Assembly: GCA_900770865.1 (NCBI GenBank)
Contig: CAAGLU010000047.1
Coordinates: 1-11,279, forward strand
DNA length: 11,279 bases
Direction: 5' to 3'
Source: an uncultured Atopobiaceae bacterium
GTDB taxonomy: Bacteria > Actinomycetota > Coriobacteriia > Coriobacteriales > Atopobiaceae
Positions 5,927-11,279 of the stretch are shown here, piece by piece; the first letter of the stretch is position 1, and every line of letters starts with the position of its first letter. The position numbers and the translations under genes were made by a program. A model generated the notes under the pieces. The model was not told the DNA's origin. It worked only from the letters and a program-made list of their open reading frames with translations, and did not search any database.

Positions 5927-5952
5927 AACGTAAATGTAATTACTTATACGTT
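5927..5952. promoter_or_regulatory. 26-bp palindrome, candidate RelB operator
   Basis: The 26 bp run from AACGTA to TACGTT around a central GTAATTAC, with 22 of 26 positions symmetric. It lies 24-49 bp upstream of the antitoxin ATG in an A/T-rich stretch containing TATAAG (minus), where a promoter is expected. Ribbon-helix-helix antitoxins bind such sites to repress their own operon. The exact -35/-10 pair could not be settled. Confidence 0.55.
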
Positions 5953-6005
5953 GCATTGTATTCCAATCATCAGGCAAACCAGGTGAACAGCATTTTGAAT
6001 CCTCG

Positions 6006-6444
6006 CTAGAAGGCGCCGCCTCCTCCGCCTCCGCCGCCGCCGGAGAACCCGCCGCCCGAGCTGGAACCCGAGGAAGCCACGGAGAACGCGGCATTCAGGC
6101 TGAAGCCATCGATGTCGCGGGTGCAGGAGTCCCGTAACCCATACCGCACCAGACGTATGTCGGCTAGAAGTCAGGGTCAGCCATAACGTCCGACGCAACC
6201 ACTCCAAGCTTCTCTATCACCTGATCAGAGACGCCCAGAACAACCGCCATCACGAGAAGGCGATTCCACAGGACAACGTCTTGAGGGACGGCTTCGTCGA
6301 GGTCGGTGAAATCGAGAAGCCATCTCTTCAGGGCTTTCATCTTGGCCTCGATCTCGAGACCAGCGCGGTCCAGAGCGCGAAGGCGGCAAGCAGGGCGACG
6401 CCCACGCTTTCGATGAGATTGCCCGCCTCTCCGGCATCTTGCAT
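6006..6444 (-). pseudogene. C-terminal remnant of a DUF2207 predicted membrane protein, broken
   Basis: Three minus-strand pieces in different frames reconstruct the end of a DUF2207 protein. Piece 1 (about 6444-6340) reads NLIESVGVALLAAFALWTAL, a membrane helix. Piece 2, after a frame change near 6345, reads KALKRWLLDFTDLDEAVPQD, then VVLWNRLLVMAVVLGVSDQV and ending MADPDF before a TAG (6164-6166). Downstream of that TAG the same frame reads PTYVWCGMGYGTP, then another shift near 6140 leads to RDIDGFSLNAAFS and the Gly-rich tail GGGFSGGGGGGGGGAF with its stop at 6006-6008. LDEAVPQDVVLWNRLLV and the Ser/Gly tail ending in AF are hallmarks of the family. The larger N-terminal part is missing: the remnant ends a few bases before the promoter of the tetR cassette. 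At least two frameshifts and one stop make it non-functional. Confidence 0.75.
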
Positions 6445-6450
6445 GCTTTC

Positions 6451-6479
6451 TTGACAGGTGACCGAACGGTAACTATACT
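6451..6479 (+). promoter_or_regulatory. Near-consensus sigma70-type promoter of the tetR-4TM-DUF6487 cassette
   Basis: TTGACA (6451-6456), exactly 17 bp, TATACT (6474-6479). The -35 is perfect and the -10 matches 5 of 6. The spacer is made entirely of one operator arm. Predicted transcription start near 6486, giving a leader of about 32 nt. Confidence 0.85.
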
Positions 6480-6505
6480 AGGTTACCGTTCGGTCACCTA
6501 GTATA
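6456..6505. promoter_or_regulatory. Nested palindromic operators over the tetR promoter
   Basis: Two overlapping dyads. (a) 6456-6499: AGGTGACCGAACGGTAAC, 8 nt, then its perfect 18-bp reverse complement. (b) 6474-6505: TATACTAGGT and ACCTAGTATA flank TACCGTTCGGTC, a 32-bp palindrome with one mismatched pair. Each long arm is itself a 16-bp TetR-type site of the form GTkACCG-NN-CGGTmAC, one between -35 and -10 (6458-6473) and one over the start of transcription (6482-6497). Binding by the adjacent TetR protein as two dimers is the natural reading. Confidence 0.8.
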
Positions 6506-6517
6506 GAGAGGACTGAT

Positions 6518-7129
6518 ATGGAACCGAGCACGAAGGATCGGATTACAGAAGCAGCGCTGCGGTTGTTCTCCGAAAAAGGGTATCTGGGCGCGTCTTTGAG
6601 CGATATCGCGAAGCAGGTCGGAATCTCGAAGGCCGCCCTTTATAAGCATTTCGCCAGCAAACAAGAAATCTTGGATCACATCGTCGCGCGGATGGATGAG
6701 CTGGACACTGAGCGGTCGCAGCGGTTCTCCATGCCGGGGAATGAGCTGGGCGGAACTGCTGCCTATAAGGAGATTCCCGCCGAGAAGATCCGCGCATACA
6801 GCAAGGCGCAGTTCCTGCATTGGACAGAGGAGGAATTCCCCTCCCGTTTTCGCAAGATGCTGACGTTGGAGCAGTATCGGGATTCGGGCATGGCCGAGCT
6901 GTACCAAAAGTATTTGGCAGGCGGCCCCGTTGAATACATGGCGTCGGTGTTCGGTGAGATTACAGGCTCTGAAGACGCGGCTTGGCAGCTTGCACTGGAG
7001 TTCTATGGGCCGATGTTCCTGTTATACGGCTTGTCCGACGGGGGAATGGACGAAGCGCGCGCAATGGAGCTGCTGGACGATCATGTAAGCCGATTCATTG
7101 ACCAGATAGAAGCAGGAAAGGCTCGTTGA
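6518..7129 (+). CDS. TetR/AcrR family transcriptional regulator, cassette autoregulator
   Basis: 203 aa. N-terminal domain: TKDRITEAALRLFSEKGYLGASLSDIAKQVGISKAALYKHFASKQEIL (residues 5-52), a textbook TetR helix-turn-helix (about 26-45). The C-terminal domain is helical, with a distinctive RAYSKAQFLHWTEEEFPSRFRKMLTLEQYRDSGMAELYQKYL segment and GPMFLLYGLSDGG, as in a TetR subgroup common in Firmicutes and Coriobacteriia. ATG with GAGAGGA 4 nt upstream. First gene of a three-gene plus-strand unit, 23 bp before the membrane protein gene. The palindromes at 6456-6505 make it almost certainly its own repressor. Codon use, for example more AAA and TTG, looks somewhat less biased than in the guaA or rpiB genes, which fits an acquired cassette. 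Confidence 0.9.
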   Translation: MEPSTKDRITEAALRLFSEKGYLGASLSDIAKQVGISKAALYKHFASKQEILDHIVARMDELDTERSQRFSMPGNELGGTAAYKEIPAEKIRAYSKAQFLHWTEEEFPSRFRKMLTLEQYRDSGMAELYQKYLAGGPVEYMASVFGEITGSEDAAWQLALEFYGPMFLLYGLSDGGMDEARAMELLDDHVSRFIDQIEAGKAR

Positions 7130-7152
7130 GCAGCGGGTAAGGAGGGTTCCCA

Positions 7153-7569
7153 ATGACAAAGCTTTACTTCGGCGATACGACCACCATAGCCACAACGATC
7201 ATGGTTCTTGGTCTTGTCGTCTTCATCGGCTACACGATTGTCAACCGCGGCAGCGTCCAGCACTGGGGAATGCGGGGGCTGCTGCTCCTTGCGTTCGGCC
7301 TTGTCGTTTGCTGCTTCGCGGCGGCGCGCGACGGGTTGGACAAGACCATTCAGTCCTCCATCGACGGGAGTTGCGCGGCCGGGCTGTTCCCATTGGTCAG
7401 CATCCCGACCGTCGTAGGGTGCATTGGTGCCCTTGTCATAATCGCGTCCGCAATCGCCATGCTCATCGCGAACTCGCAACAGGCTAAAGAACTCTGCTTT
7501 TGGTTTATGGCATCAGGCGTTGCCGTGAAGGTCATGGTCGTGGAAATCGCGAGAGTTATTGCGCTGTAA
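7153..7569 (+). CDS. Four-helix integral membrane protein, function unknown
   Basis: 138 aa, not recognised. Four hydrophobic segments are visible: about 11-30 (TIATTIMVLGLVVFIGYTIV), 39-58 (GMRGLLLLAFGLVVCCFAAA), 84-106 and 113-132. The loop between helices 2 and 3 (RDGLDKTIQSSIDGSCAAG) is the only sizeable polar part. Cysteines at 53, 54, 74, 90 and 115 are scattered, with no obvious motif. AAGGAGG lies 8 nt before the ATG, a very strong ribosome binding site. It sits between a TetR regulator and a small Cys-rich protein and is probably the effector controlled by the regulator. Small multidrug exporter-like or ligand-sensing roles are possible by context only; it lacks the SMR signature residues. 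Confidence 0.7.
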   Translation: MTKLYFGDTTTIATTIMVLGLVVFIGYTIVNRGSVQHWGMRGLLLLAFGLVVCCFAAARDGLDKTIQSSIDGSCAAGLFPLVSIPTVVGCIGALVIIASAIAMLIANSQQAKELCFWFMASGVAVKVMVVEIARVIAL

Positions 7570-7606
7570 GCCCGACCGATAACAAAATGCATGGAAAGGA
7601 GCGACT

Positions 7607-7822
7607 ATGAACTGCCCTGAATGTGGCGCGAGTATGGAACAAGGTTGGTTGTTCGCCAGCAAAGACGGCGCTTTCGGGTTCGCAAGTCGGGTTCCCGGCG
7701 TTTTCGAGAACGCGCGGAATGCCGAGGGCTTCGTGCAAATCACCGAACCGAAACTAGGATGCCGAACTAGCGTGGAAGCTTGGCATTGCGCGGGCTGCAA
7801 GGTTGTTGCATTCAAACACTAG
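7607..7822 (+). CDS. Small Cys-rich zinc-ribbon-like protein (DUF6487-like)
   Basis: 71 aa. It begins MNCPECGASMEQGWLFASKDGAFGF and ends EAWHCAGCKVVAFKH. The paired CPEC (Cys 3 and 6) and CAGC (Cys 61 and 64) look like a zinc ribbon, and the spacing CPxCGxxMxxGxL...CxxCxxVxF matches DUF6487-type proteins, whose function is unknown. A fifth Cys at 52 is present. AAAGGAG lies 5 nt before the ATG. It is third in the cassette, 37 bp after the membrane protein gene. A metal-binding or redox partner for the membrane protein is conceivable, without direct evidence. Confidence 0.75.
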   Translation: MNCPECGASMEQGWLFASKDGAFGFASRVPGVFENARNAEGFVQITEPKLGCRTSVEAWHCAGCKVVAFKH

Positions 7823-7877
7823 CTCCCGCCACGCTCTGCGCCGATACGCTTGCCTCCGCCCCTCGATCATGCTCGAC

Positions 7878-7920
7878 CCGCAGGCGCCCCTCTGAGGCCA
7901 CGTGCAATCTGCGCCTGCGG
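7878..7920 (+). terminator. GC-rich inverted repeat after the cassette, possible terminator
   Basis: CCGCAGGCGC and GCGCCTGCGG, perfect 10-bp arms 23 nt apart, begin 55 bp past the DUF6487-like stop. There is no T-run, so termination is only suggested by position. Confidence 0.35.
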
Positions 7921-7971
7921 TAACCGTTCGCGCTGCAATGCGGACATCAGAGATTAAAACACAGTCCCCGT

Positions 7972-8024
7972 CGGGTAGTCGTGGGCGTGCGGGAGTCCGC
8001 ATCAGTAAAGGAGCGGGTAGTCGT
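7972..8024. repeat. 11-bp direct repeat at the truncated end of abiEii
   Basis: CGGGTAGTCGT occurs at 7972-7982 and again at 8014-8024, 42 bp apart. The second copy lies inside the last codons of the truncated toxin frame, the first just beyond it. Such a short repeat could mark a deletion or rearrangement join, or be chance. Confidence 0.4.
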
Positions 8025-8478
8025 AGGAGACGGGGCCGGGCGTGATGCTGTCGCCCGTGATGACGTCGATCTTGAGCGGCACCGCCATGGGCGGATACAC
8101 CGCCTTGAGGTACACGCGTATCCCCGGGTAGTCGTCGGTCTCCCTGATGTCCTCGGTGCGGTCGAACTCGAAGCTCCAGTTGTCGTCGGCATCGACCGCC
8201 GCCACCTCACGGAAGACCTTCTCGGCGGATTCGTGCGTCAGCGTGAATCCCGTGATGGTCGTGTCGAGGTCCATCGTCGTCCTGGACGCCACGCCCACGA
8301 GGGAGGAGACAAGCATGCCGCCGTTGATGACGACGTTGTCGCGCCATTCGGACTTTGAAAGGCGCTCGAGGAGCCTCTCGAAGAGATAGCTCTGCATCAG
8401 GGCCTGTGCGGGGATGCCCGCCCCACTCGCCTTCGCGTTGATGTGCGCCTTGAGCTGCATGGCGTTCCTGGTCCTCAT
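8002..8478 (-). CDS. AbiEii/AbiGii family nucleotidyltransferase toxin, C-terminally truncated
   Basis: 158 aa. AbiEii toxins of abortive-infection type TA systems are nucleotidyltransferase-fold proteins that block growth. The N-terminal half is clear: INGGMLVSSLVGVASRTTMDLDTTITG (residues 51-77), with the GG and DLD (Asp 70 and 72) of the NTase fold, then EDIRETDDYPGIRVYLKAVY and LKIDVITGDSITPGP with the third acidic residue (Asp 138). The frame then stops at SYDYPLLY, just before the region that in the family carries the EKxxAL and downstream R/KDFYD-type motifs and a further helical domain; homologues are usually over 200 residues. It is therefore probably a truncated, inactive toxin. ATG at 8478 overlaps the antitoxin stop (ATGA), with GGAGG 7 nt upstream, so translation is coupled. 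Confidence 0.75.
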   Translation of the reverse strand: MRTRNAMQLKAHINAKASGAGIPAQALMQSYLFERLLERLSKSEWRDNVVINGGMLVSSLVGVASRTTMDLDTTITGFTLTHESAEKVFREVAAVDADDNWSFEFDRTEDIRETDDYPGIRVYLKAVYPPMAVPLKIDVITGDSITPGPVSYDYPLLY

Positions 8479-9113
8479 AGCAGCACCTCCAGGTAGTTAC
8501 GAATCTTCGGTTCCACGTCGAGGCGCCGGGCGTAGGCAACGAGCTTCACGGGGTCGCAGCTCTCGCTCCGCACGTAGGCCCTCATCGCCGGGGCGACCAG
8601 CTGGACGTCCGGCGTACTCTGGCCGCGGACGAGGTCGCAAAGCGTCCTTTCGACGTCGTACGCCCTGACCGTGTTGCCGTACTCGGTCCTGATGCCGCAG
8701 AGCCCCAGGTCAAGGACATCGTTGGCGCAGGTGCGGCATATGATTCCGGTGGCCTTTGCCGCGGTCGCGTTGTAGCTCCTGGGGAAAGTCATGGTAGGGG
8801 CGAAGGGGGCGCGGTCCGTCATGCCGTGGAGGAAGAGCGCCATGTCGTCCGAGAAGACTCCGCGGGAGAAACGGTGCTGCACGACGTAGAGGGGGTCTAC
8901 CCACACGTCAGGAAGTGAATAGAGGCCACGGTCCACCTGGATGAGCTCGCCAACGCGCACGGCTTCTGTGAGCTTGCGCCTGGGGATTCCGGCGTCCGTC
9001 GCCTGTGCCGAGGTGATGTAGCCATTGTGGCTCGCGGCTATGTCCGTCAGAGCTTTCGTGGGACCTCCTGTCGTCCTGTACAACCGTGCTGAATATAGTC
9101 TCATATTGAGCAC
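8475..9113 (-). CDS. AbiEi-type antitoxin / transcriptional regulator (start codon in doubt)
   Basis: Up to 212 aa. The part from KALTDIAASHNGYITSAQATDAGIPRRKLTEAVRVGELIQVDRGLYSLPD (about residues 20-69) is the winged helix-turn-helix of AbiEi/AbiEi_4 antitoxins, followed by the longer C-terminal domain (SDDMALFLHGMTDRAP, TGIICRTC, YDVERTLCDLVRG, VEPKIRNYLEVLL). AbiEi binds the toxin gene promoter and neutralises AbiEii. The only in-frame ATGs before the domain (9113, 9104) lie inside the operator palindrome and have no ribosome binding site. A perfect AGGAGG at 9064-9069 instead points to ACG at 9059 (194 aa) or CTG at 9050. Either an unusual start is used or an ancestral ATG has mutated. 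It overlaps abiEii by 4 bp. Confidence 0.75.
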   Translation of the reverse strand: MLNMRLYSARLYRTTGGPTKALTDIAASHNGYITSAQATDAGIPRRKLTEAVRVGELIQVDRGLYSLPDVWVDPLYVVQHRFSRGVFSDDMALFLHGMTDRAPFAPTMTFPRSYNATAAKATGIICRTCANDVLDLGLCGIRTEYGNTVRAYDVERTLCDLVRGQSTPDVQLVAPAMRAYVRSESCDPVKLVAYARRLDVEPKIRNYLEVLL

Positions 9114-9122
9114 AGTTGTACA
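9077..9122. promoter_or_regulatory. 46-bp inverted repeat, candidate AbiEi operator
   Basis: Arms TGTACAACCGTGCTGAATAT (9077-9096) and ATATTGAGCACAGTTGTACA (9103-9122) are reverse complements at 18 of 20 positions, with AGTCTC between. The 9115-9124 end also contains the self-palindrome GTTGTACAAC. A -10-like TATATT (minus) lies within. AbiEi antitoxins are known to bind inverted repeats at their own promoter, which fits the place: it ends 7 bp before the AGGAGG of the antitoxin gene. Confidence 0.7.
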
Positions 9123-9198
9123 ACCGCGATACGAATCAGTAGATTAGCCCGCTCTCGTCTTTGGAGAGGGACATCATCCACAGGTTAGCCCCCTACAA

Positions 9199-9234
9199 AA
9201 TCAGCCCTGAATACTGCGGGTTTCAGGGCTGATT
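9199..9234 (-). terminator. Strong hairpin downstream of guaA, likely intrinsic terminator
   Basis: AATCAGCCCTGAA and TTCAGGGCTGATT are perfect 13-bp arms around a 10-nt loop. On the minus strand the hairpin is followed by TTTT and GTAGG, so it suits transcripts from guaA, whose stop is 117 bp earlier. The plus strand has only a poor T-tract. Confidence 0.6.
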
Positions 9235-9292
9235 CTCATTTGTCACACTCAAAAGGCCCGGTTGTTTTATCTAATACCGGACATTATTGGCG

Positions 9293-9338
9293 TTTAAGAC
9301 ACTAATATTTTGAATTTTGCGATATTTGGTGTCTTAAA
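9293..9338. repeat. 46-bp AT-rich inverted repeat next to guaA
   Basis: TTTAAGACAC and GTGTCTTAAA are perfect 10-bp arms, with further imperfect pairing of AATAT/ATATT inside and an A/T-rich centre unlike the GC-rich surroundings. It sits 13 bp past the guaA stop. No T-run follows on the minus strand. It could be a structured 3' end or a remnant of a mobile element terminus; no transposase is nearby. Confidence 0.5.
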
Positions 9339-9350
9339 TTGGGTTTGCCA

Positions 9351-10943
9351 TTACTCCCACTCGATCGTAGCTGGCGGCTTGGGCGTGACGTCATACACCA
9401 CGCGGTTCACGCCGTCGACCTCGTCCACGATACGACTAGAGATGCGACCGATCACGTCGTAGGGAAGCTTTGCCCAGTCGGCGGTCATGGCGTCGGTAGA
9501 CTCCACGGCACGCACGATGATGGGACGGCGGTAGGTGCGCTCGTCTCCCATCACGCCCACGCTCTTGATGTCGGGCAGCACGGCAAAGTACTGCCAGCAG
9601 GCGTGCTCGGAGTTGCGGTCACCCGTCTCCTCGAAGAGGCGCTGGTTGTAGGCGTCAAGCTCCTCTCGCACGATGGCGTCAGCGTCCTTGAGGATAGCAA
9701 GCTTCTCGGGCGTGACCTCGCCGATGATGCGGATGGCCAGGCCAGGGCCGGGGAACGGCTGGCGCCACACCATCTTGGCAGGCAACCCCAGCGCAATGCC
9801 CAGCTCGCGGACCTCGTCCTTGAAGAAGTGGTCGAGGGGCTCGATAAGGTCAAAGTGCACGCCCTCGGGGAACGGAATCAGGTTGTGGTGGCTCTTGATG
9901 GTTGCCGCCTTGCCGCCGGTCTTGCGTGCGCCGGACTCGATGATGTCCGGGTAGATGGTGCCCTGTGCAAGCATCTCCACGTCGCCGATCTTCTGGGCCT
10001 CGTCGAAGAAGACCTTCCAGAACTCGGTGCCAATGAGACGGCGCTTCTTCTCGGGGTCTGTCACGCCGGCGAGCATCTTGGCATAGCGCTCCTCGGCGTG
10101 CACGTGCACGAGCGGCATGTGGAACTGCTCGCGGAAAACCTCCTCGACCATCTCGGGCTCGCCCTTGCGAAGCATGCCGTGGTTCACAAACACACAAGTG
10201 AGCTGGTCTCCGATGGCACGGTGCACCAAGGCCGCCACCACGGAGGAGTCAACTCCGCCAGAGAGGGCGAGAATCACCTTACGCGGCCCAACCTGCTGGC
10301 GGATCTCCTCGACCTTCTGGTCGATGATACCCTCCATGGTCCAGTTCTTCTCGAGGTGGCACACGCCGAACAGGAAGTTCTCGAGCATGCGCGTGCCGTA
10401 CTCGGTGTGGCGCACCTCGGGGTGGAACTGCGTCGCAAAGAGGCGACGGCGCGGGCACTCCATGACGGCTACGGGGCAGGTATCAGTACGGCCGGTAACC
10501 ATGAAGCCCTCGGGGGCACGGCTCACGGAGTCGCGGTGGCTCATCCACACCGTCTGGCCACCCTCGGGCGTGCCGTCGAGAAGGACCGACGAGCCAAGGC
10601 GCGTGAGCGTTGCCGGGCCATACTCGCCCTTGTCGGTGTGCGCGACCTCGCCACCAAGCTTGACGGCCATGATCTGCTCGCCATAGCAGAAGCCCAGGAT
10701 GGGGATGCCCAGCTCAAAGACGCGCGCGTCCATGTCGGGCGCACCCTCGGCGTAGACCGAGGCGGGACCGCCGGAGAGAATGATGGCAGAGGGTGCCATT
10801 GCGGCAAGCTCGTCAGCCGAGATGTCACACGGGACGATCTCTGAGTAAACGTGCAGGTCACGAACCCTGCGAGCAATGAGTTGCCCGTACTGGGCCCCAA
10901 AGTCAAAGACAGCCACAAACTGCTTGGGCCTTGCCTCGGACAT
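9351..10943 (-). CDS. guaA: GMP synthase [glutamine-hydrolysing]
   Basis: 530 aa, full length. It converts XMP to GMP using ATP and glutamine, the last step of guanine nucleotide synthesis. N-terminal class I glutamine amidotransferase domain: FDFGAQYGQLIARRVRD near the start, ILSGGP, the nucleophile elbow GFCYGEQ with Cys 86, and FHPEV with His 174 and Glu 176. The ATP-pyrophosphatase domain has the P-loop LALSGGVDSS (about 225-234), FVNHGMLRKGE and IGTEFWKVF. The C-terminal dimerisation domain has GGKAATIKSHHN, KMVWRQPFPGPGLAIRIIG and the ending PPATIEWE typical of the family. The ATG at 10943 has GGGAG 7 nt upstream; an ATG 11 codons earlier has no such site. Its neighbours are unrelated and it seems to be transcribed alone. 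Confidence 0.97.
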   Translation of the reverse strand: MSEARPKQFVAVFDFGAQYGQLIARRVRDLHVYSEIVPCDISADELAAMAPSAIILSGGPASVYAEGAPDMDARVFELGIPILGFCYGEQIMAVKLGGEVAHTDKGEYGPATLTRLGSSVLLDGTPEGGQTVWMSHRDSVSRAPEGFMVTGRTDTCPVAVMECPRRRLFATQFHPEVRHTEYGTRMLENFLFGVCHLEKNWTMEGIIDQKVEEIRQQVGPRKVILALSGGVDSSVVAALVHRAIGDQLTCVFVNHGMLRKGEPEMVEEVFREQFHMPLVHVHAEERYAKMLAGVTDPEKKRRLIGTEFWKVFFDEAQKIGDVEMLAQGTIYPDIIESGARKTGGKAATIKSHHNLIPFPEGVHFDLIEPLDHFFKDEVRELGIALGLPAKMVWRQPFPGPGLAIRIIGEVTPEKLAILKDADAIVREELDAYNQRLFEETGDRNSEHACWQYFAVLPDIKSVGVMGDERTYRRPIIVRAVESTDAMTADWAKLPYDVIGRISSRIVDEVDGVNRVVYDVTPKPPATIEWE

Positions 10944-11218
10944 GCGCGTCTCCCATCCCCGGATGCTCCCGGACAAAATGCGTATACGTTGTAGAGGATA
11001 CTACCGATTGCCCACCTGAAGGACCTCCAAGGATTGAGGACACTGTATGTCCGTTAGCGCTCTGCAGCATCCTTCATGGAGCGTTCACGCTCGTCACGTA
11101 TGATGAATCGGTTATGGCGGTGCCTTGAGTAGCGCCAACATCGAACAAGAACCGCACGATGTCCGTCTGGACACGGTTAGGGGGCCCCTTGGCCGAGAGA
11201 AGAAGGCACCACCGTCGC
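10944..11218. other. 275-bp stretch upstream of guaA
   Basis: No credible gene. It must hold the guaA promoter, but no convincing -35/-10 pair was found; TAGTAT and TATACG around 10985-11005 (minus) are -10-like. GGACA, CTGTA, TGTCC (11038-11052) is a small 5-bp hairpin. No purine riboswitch core was recognised. Confidence 0.4.
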
Positions 11219-11279
11219 ATGTCGTCTGAGGAGCAGGACCGCCTCTCCGCAGAGCGCTACGGCACGGACGGCGGCCGGA
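11219..11279 (+). CDS. Possible partial CDS, N-terminus only (runs off right edge)
   Basis: From ATG at 11219 the frame reads MSSEEQDRLSAERYGTDGGR, an acidic, codon-plausible N-terminus. The ribosome binding site is poor: AGAAGG lies about 12 nt upstream. The same frame is open upstream to a TTG near 11189. Too short for identification, and the reading could be chance in GC-rich DNA. Confidence 0.35.
   Translation, partial: MSSEEQDRLSAERYGTDGGR

Noticed and set aside
7919..7930. GGTAACCGTTCG resembling half of the tetR operator
   Set aside because: Only about eight bases match and the symmetric half is absent, so it is probably chance.
7754..8002. 82-aa minus-strand frame starting in the abiEii stop (ATGA)
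   Set aside because: It runs antisense into the DUF6487-like gene, is Arg/Ala-rich without any motif, and has no ribosome binding site beyond the coincidental overlap.
7996..8002. TGA of abiEii read as selenocysteine
   Set aside because: The frame continues only 15 codons to TAA, the family has no selenoproteins, and no SECIS-like stem was evident.
9339..10844. 501-aa plus-strand open frame opposite guaA
   Set aside because: It is the antisense shadow of guaA: His/Leu/Val/Ala-rich, no recognisable domain, no ribosome binding site, and guaA itself has every catalytic motif.
10931..11128. 65-aa plus-strand frame upstream of guaA
   Set aside because: Pro/Cys-rich without motif, overlaps the guaA start and lacks a ribosome binding site.

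Overview
The window is GC-rich bacterial DNA, packed with short operons, strong AGGAGG-type ribosome binding sites and frequent GTG/TTG starts. The RpiB, GuaA, UPF0178, DUF2207 and two-helix DUF-like proteins read like those of anaerobic gut/oral Actinobacteria of the class Coriobacteriia (Olsenella/Atopobium/Collinsella-like). That placement comes from recalled protein resemblance, not from a search. No rRNA, tRNA, CRISPR array, integrase or transposase is visible.

Region 1 (1-3308, all minus strand) is housekeeping and regulatory. From right to left it holds rpiB with a good intrinsic terminator, a small two-helix membrane protein followed by a TetR regulator, and a MarR regulator followed by a fructosamine kinase-like protein. 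At the left edge is the start of another minus-strand gene, behind a perfect 28-bp palindrome. The marR gene has a near-consensus sigma70-type promoter studded with copies of one heptamer, which suggests autoregulation.

Region 2 (3309-5239) is a 359-bp divergent intergenic stretch with several dyads, then plus-strand genes for an alpha/beta hydrolase with a Cys elbow and a UPF0178 (YaiI/YqxD) protein.

Region 3 (about 5240-9350) looks like an accessory, partly decayed segment. It contains a RelB/DinJ-RelE/ParE type toxin-antitoxin pair (minus) with a 26-bp operator-like palindrome. Next is the broken C-terminal remnant of a DUF2207 membrane protein (minus). Then comes an apparently intact three-gene plus-strand cassette (tetR, four-helix membrane protein, small Cys-rich DUF6487-like protein), driven by a consensus promoter embedded in two nested long palindromes. 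Last is an AbiE-type abortive infection/TA pair (minus) whose toxin is truncated and whose antitoxin has a strong ribosome binding site but no canonical start codon next to it. The abiE promoter region carries a 46-bp near-perfect inverted repeat.

Region 4 (9351-11279) is guaA (GMP synthase) on the minus strand with a strong hairpin downstream, an upstream stretch of about 275 bp in which little can be read, and a possible gene start running off the right edge.

The most unusual material is the tetR-4TM-DUF6487 cassette with its nested operator/promoter, and the signs of decay in its two neighbours (DUF2207 remnant on one side, truncated abiEii on the other).
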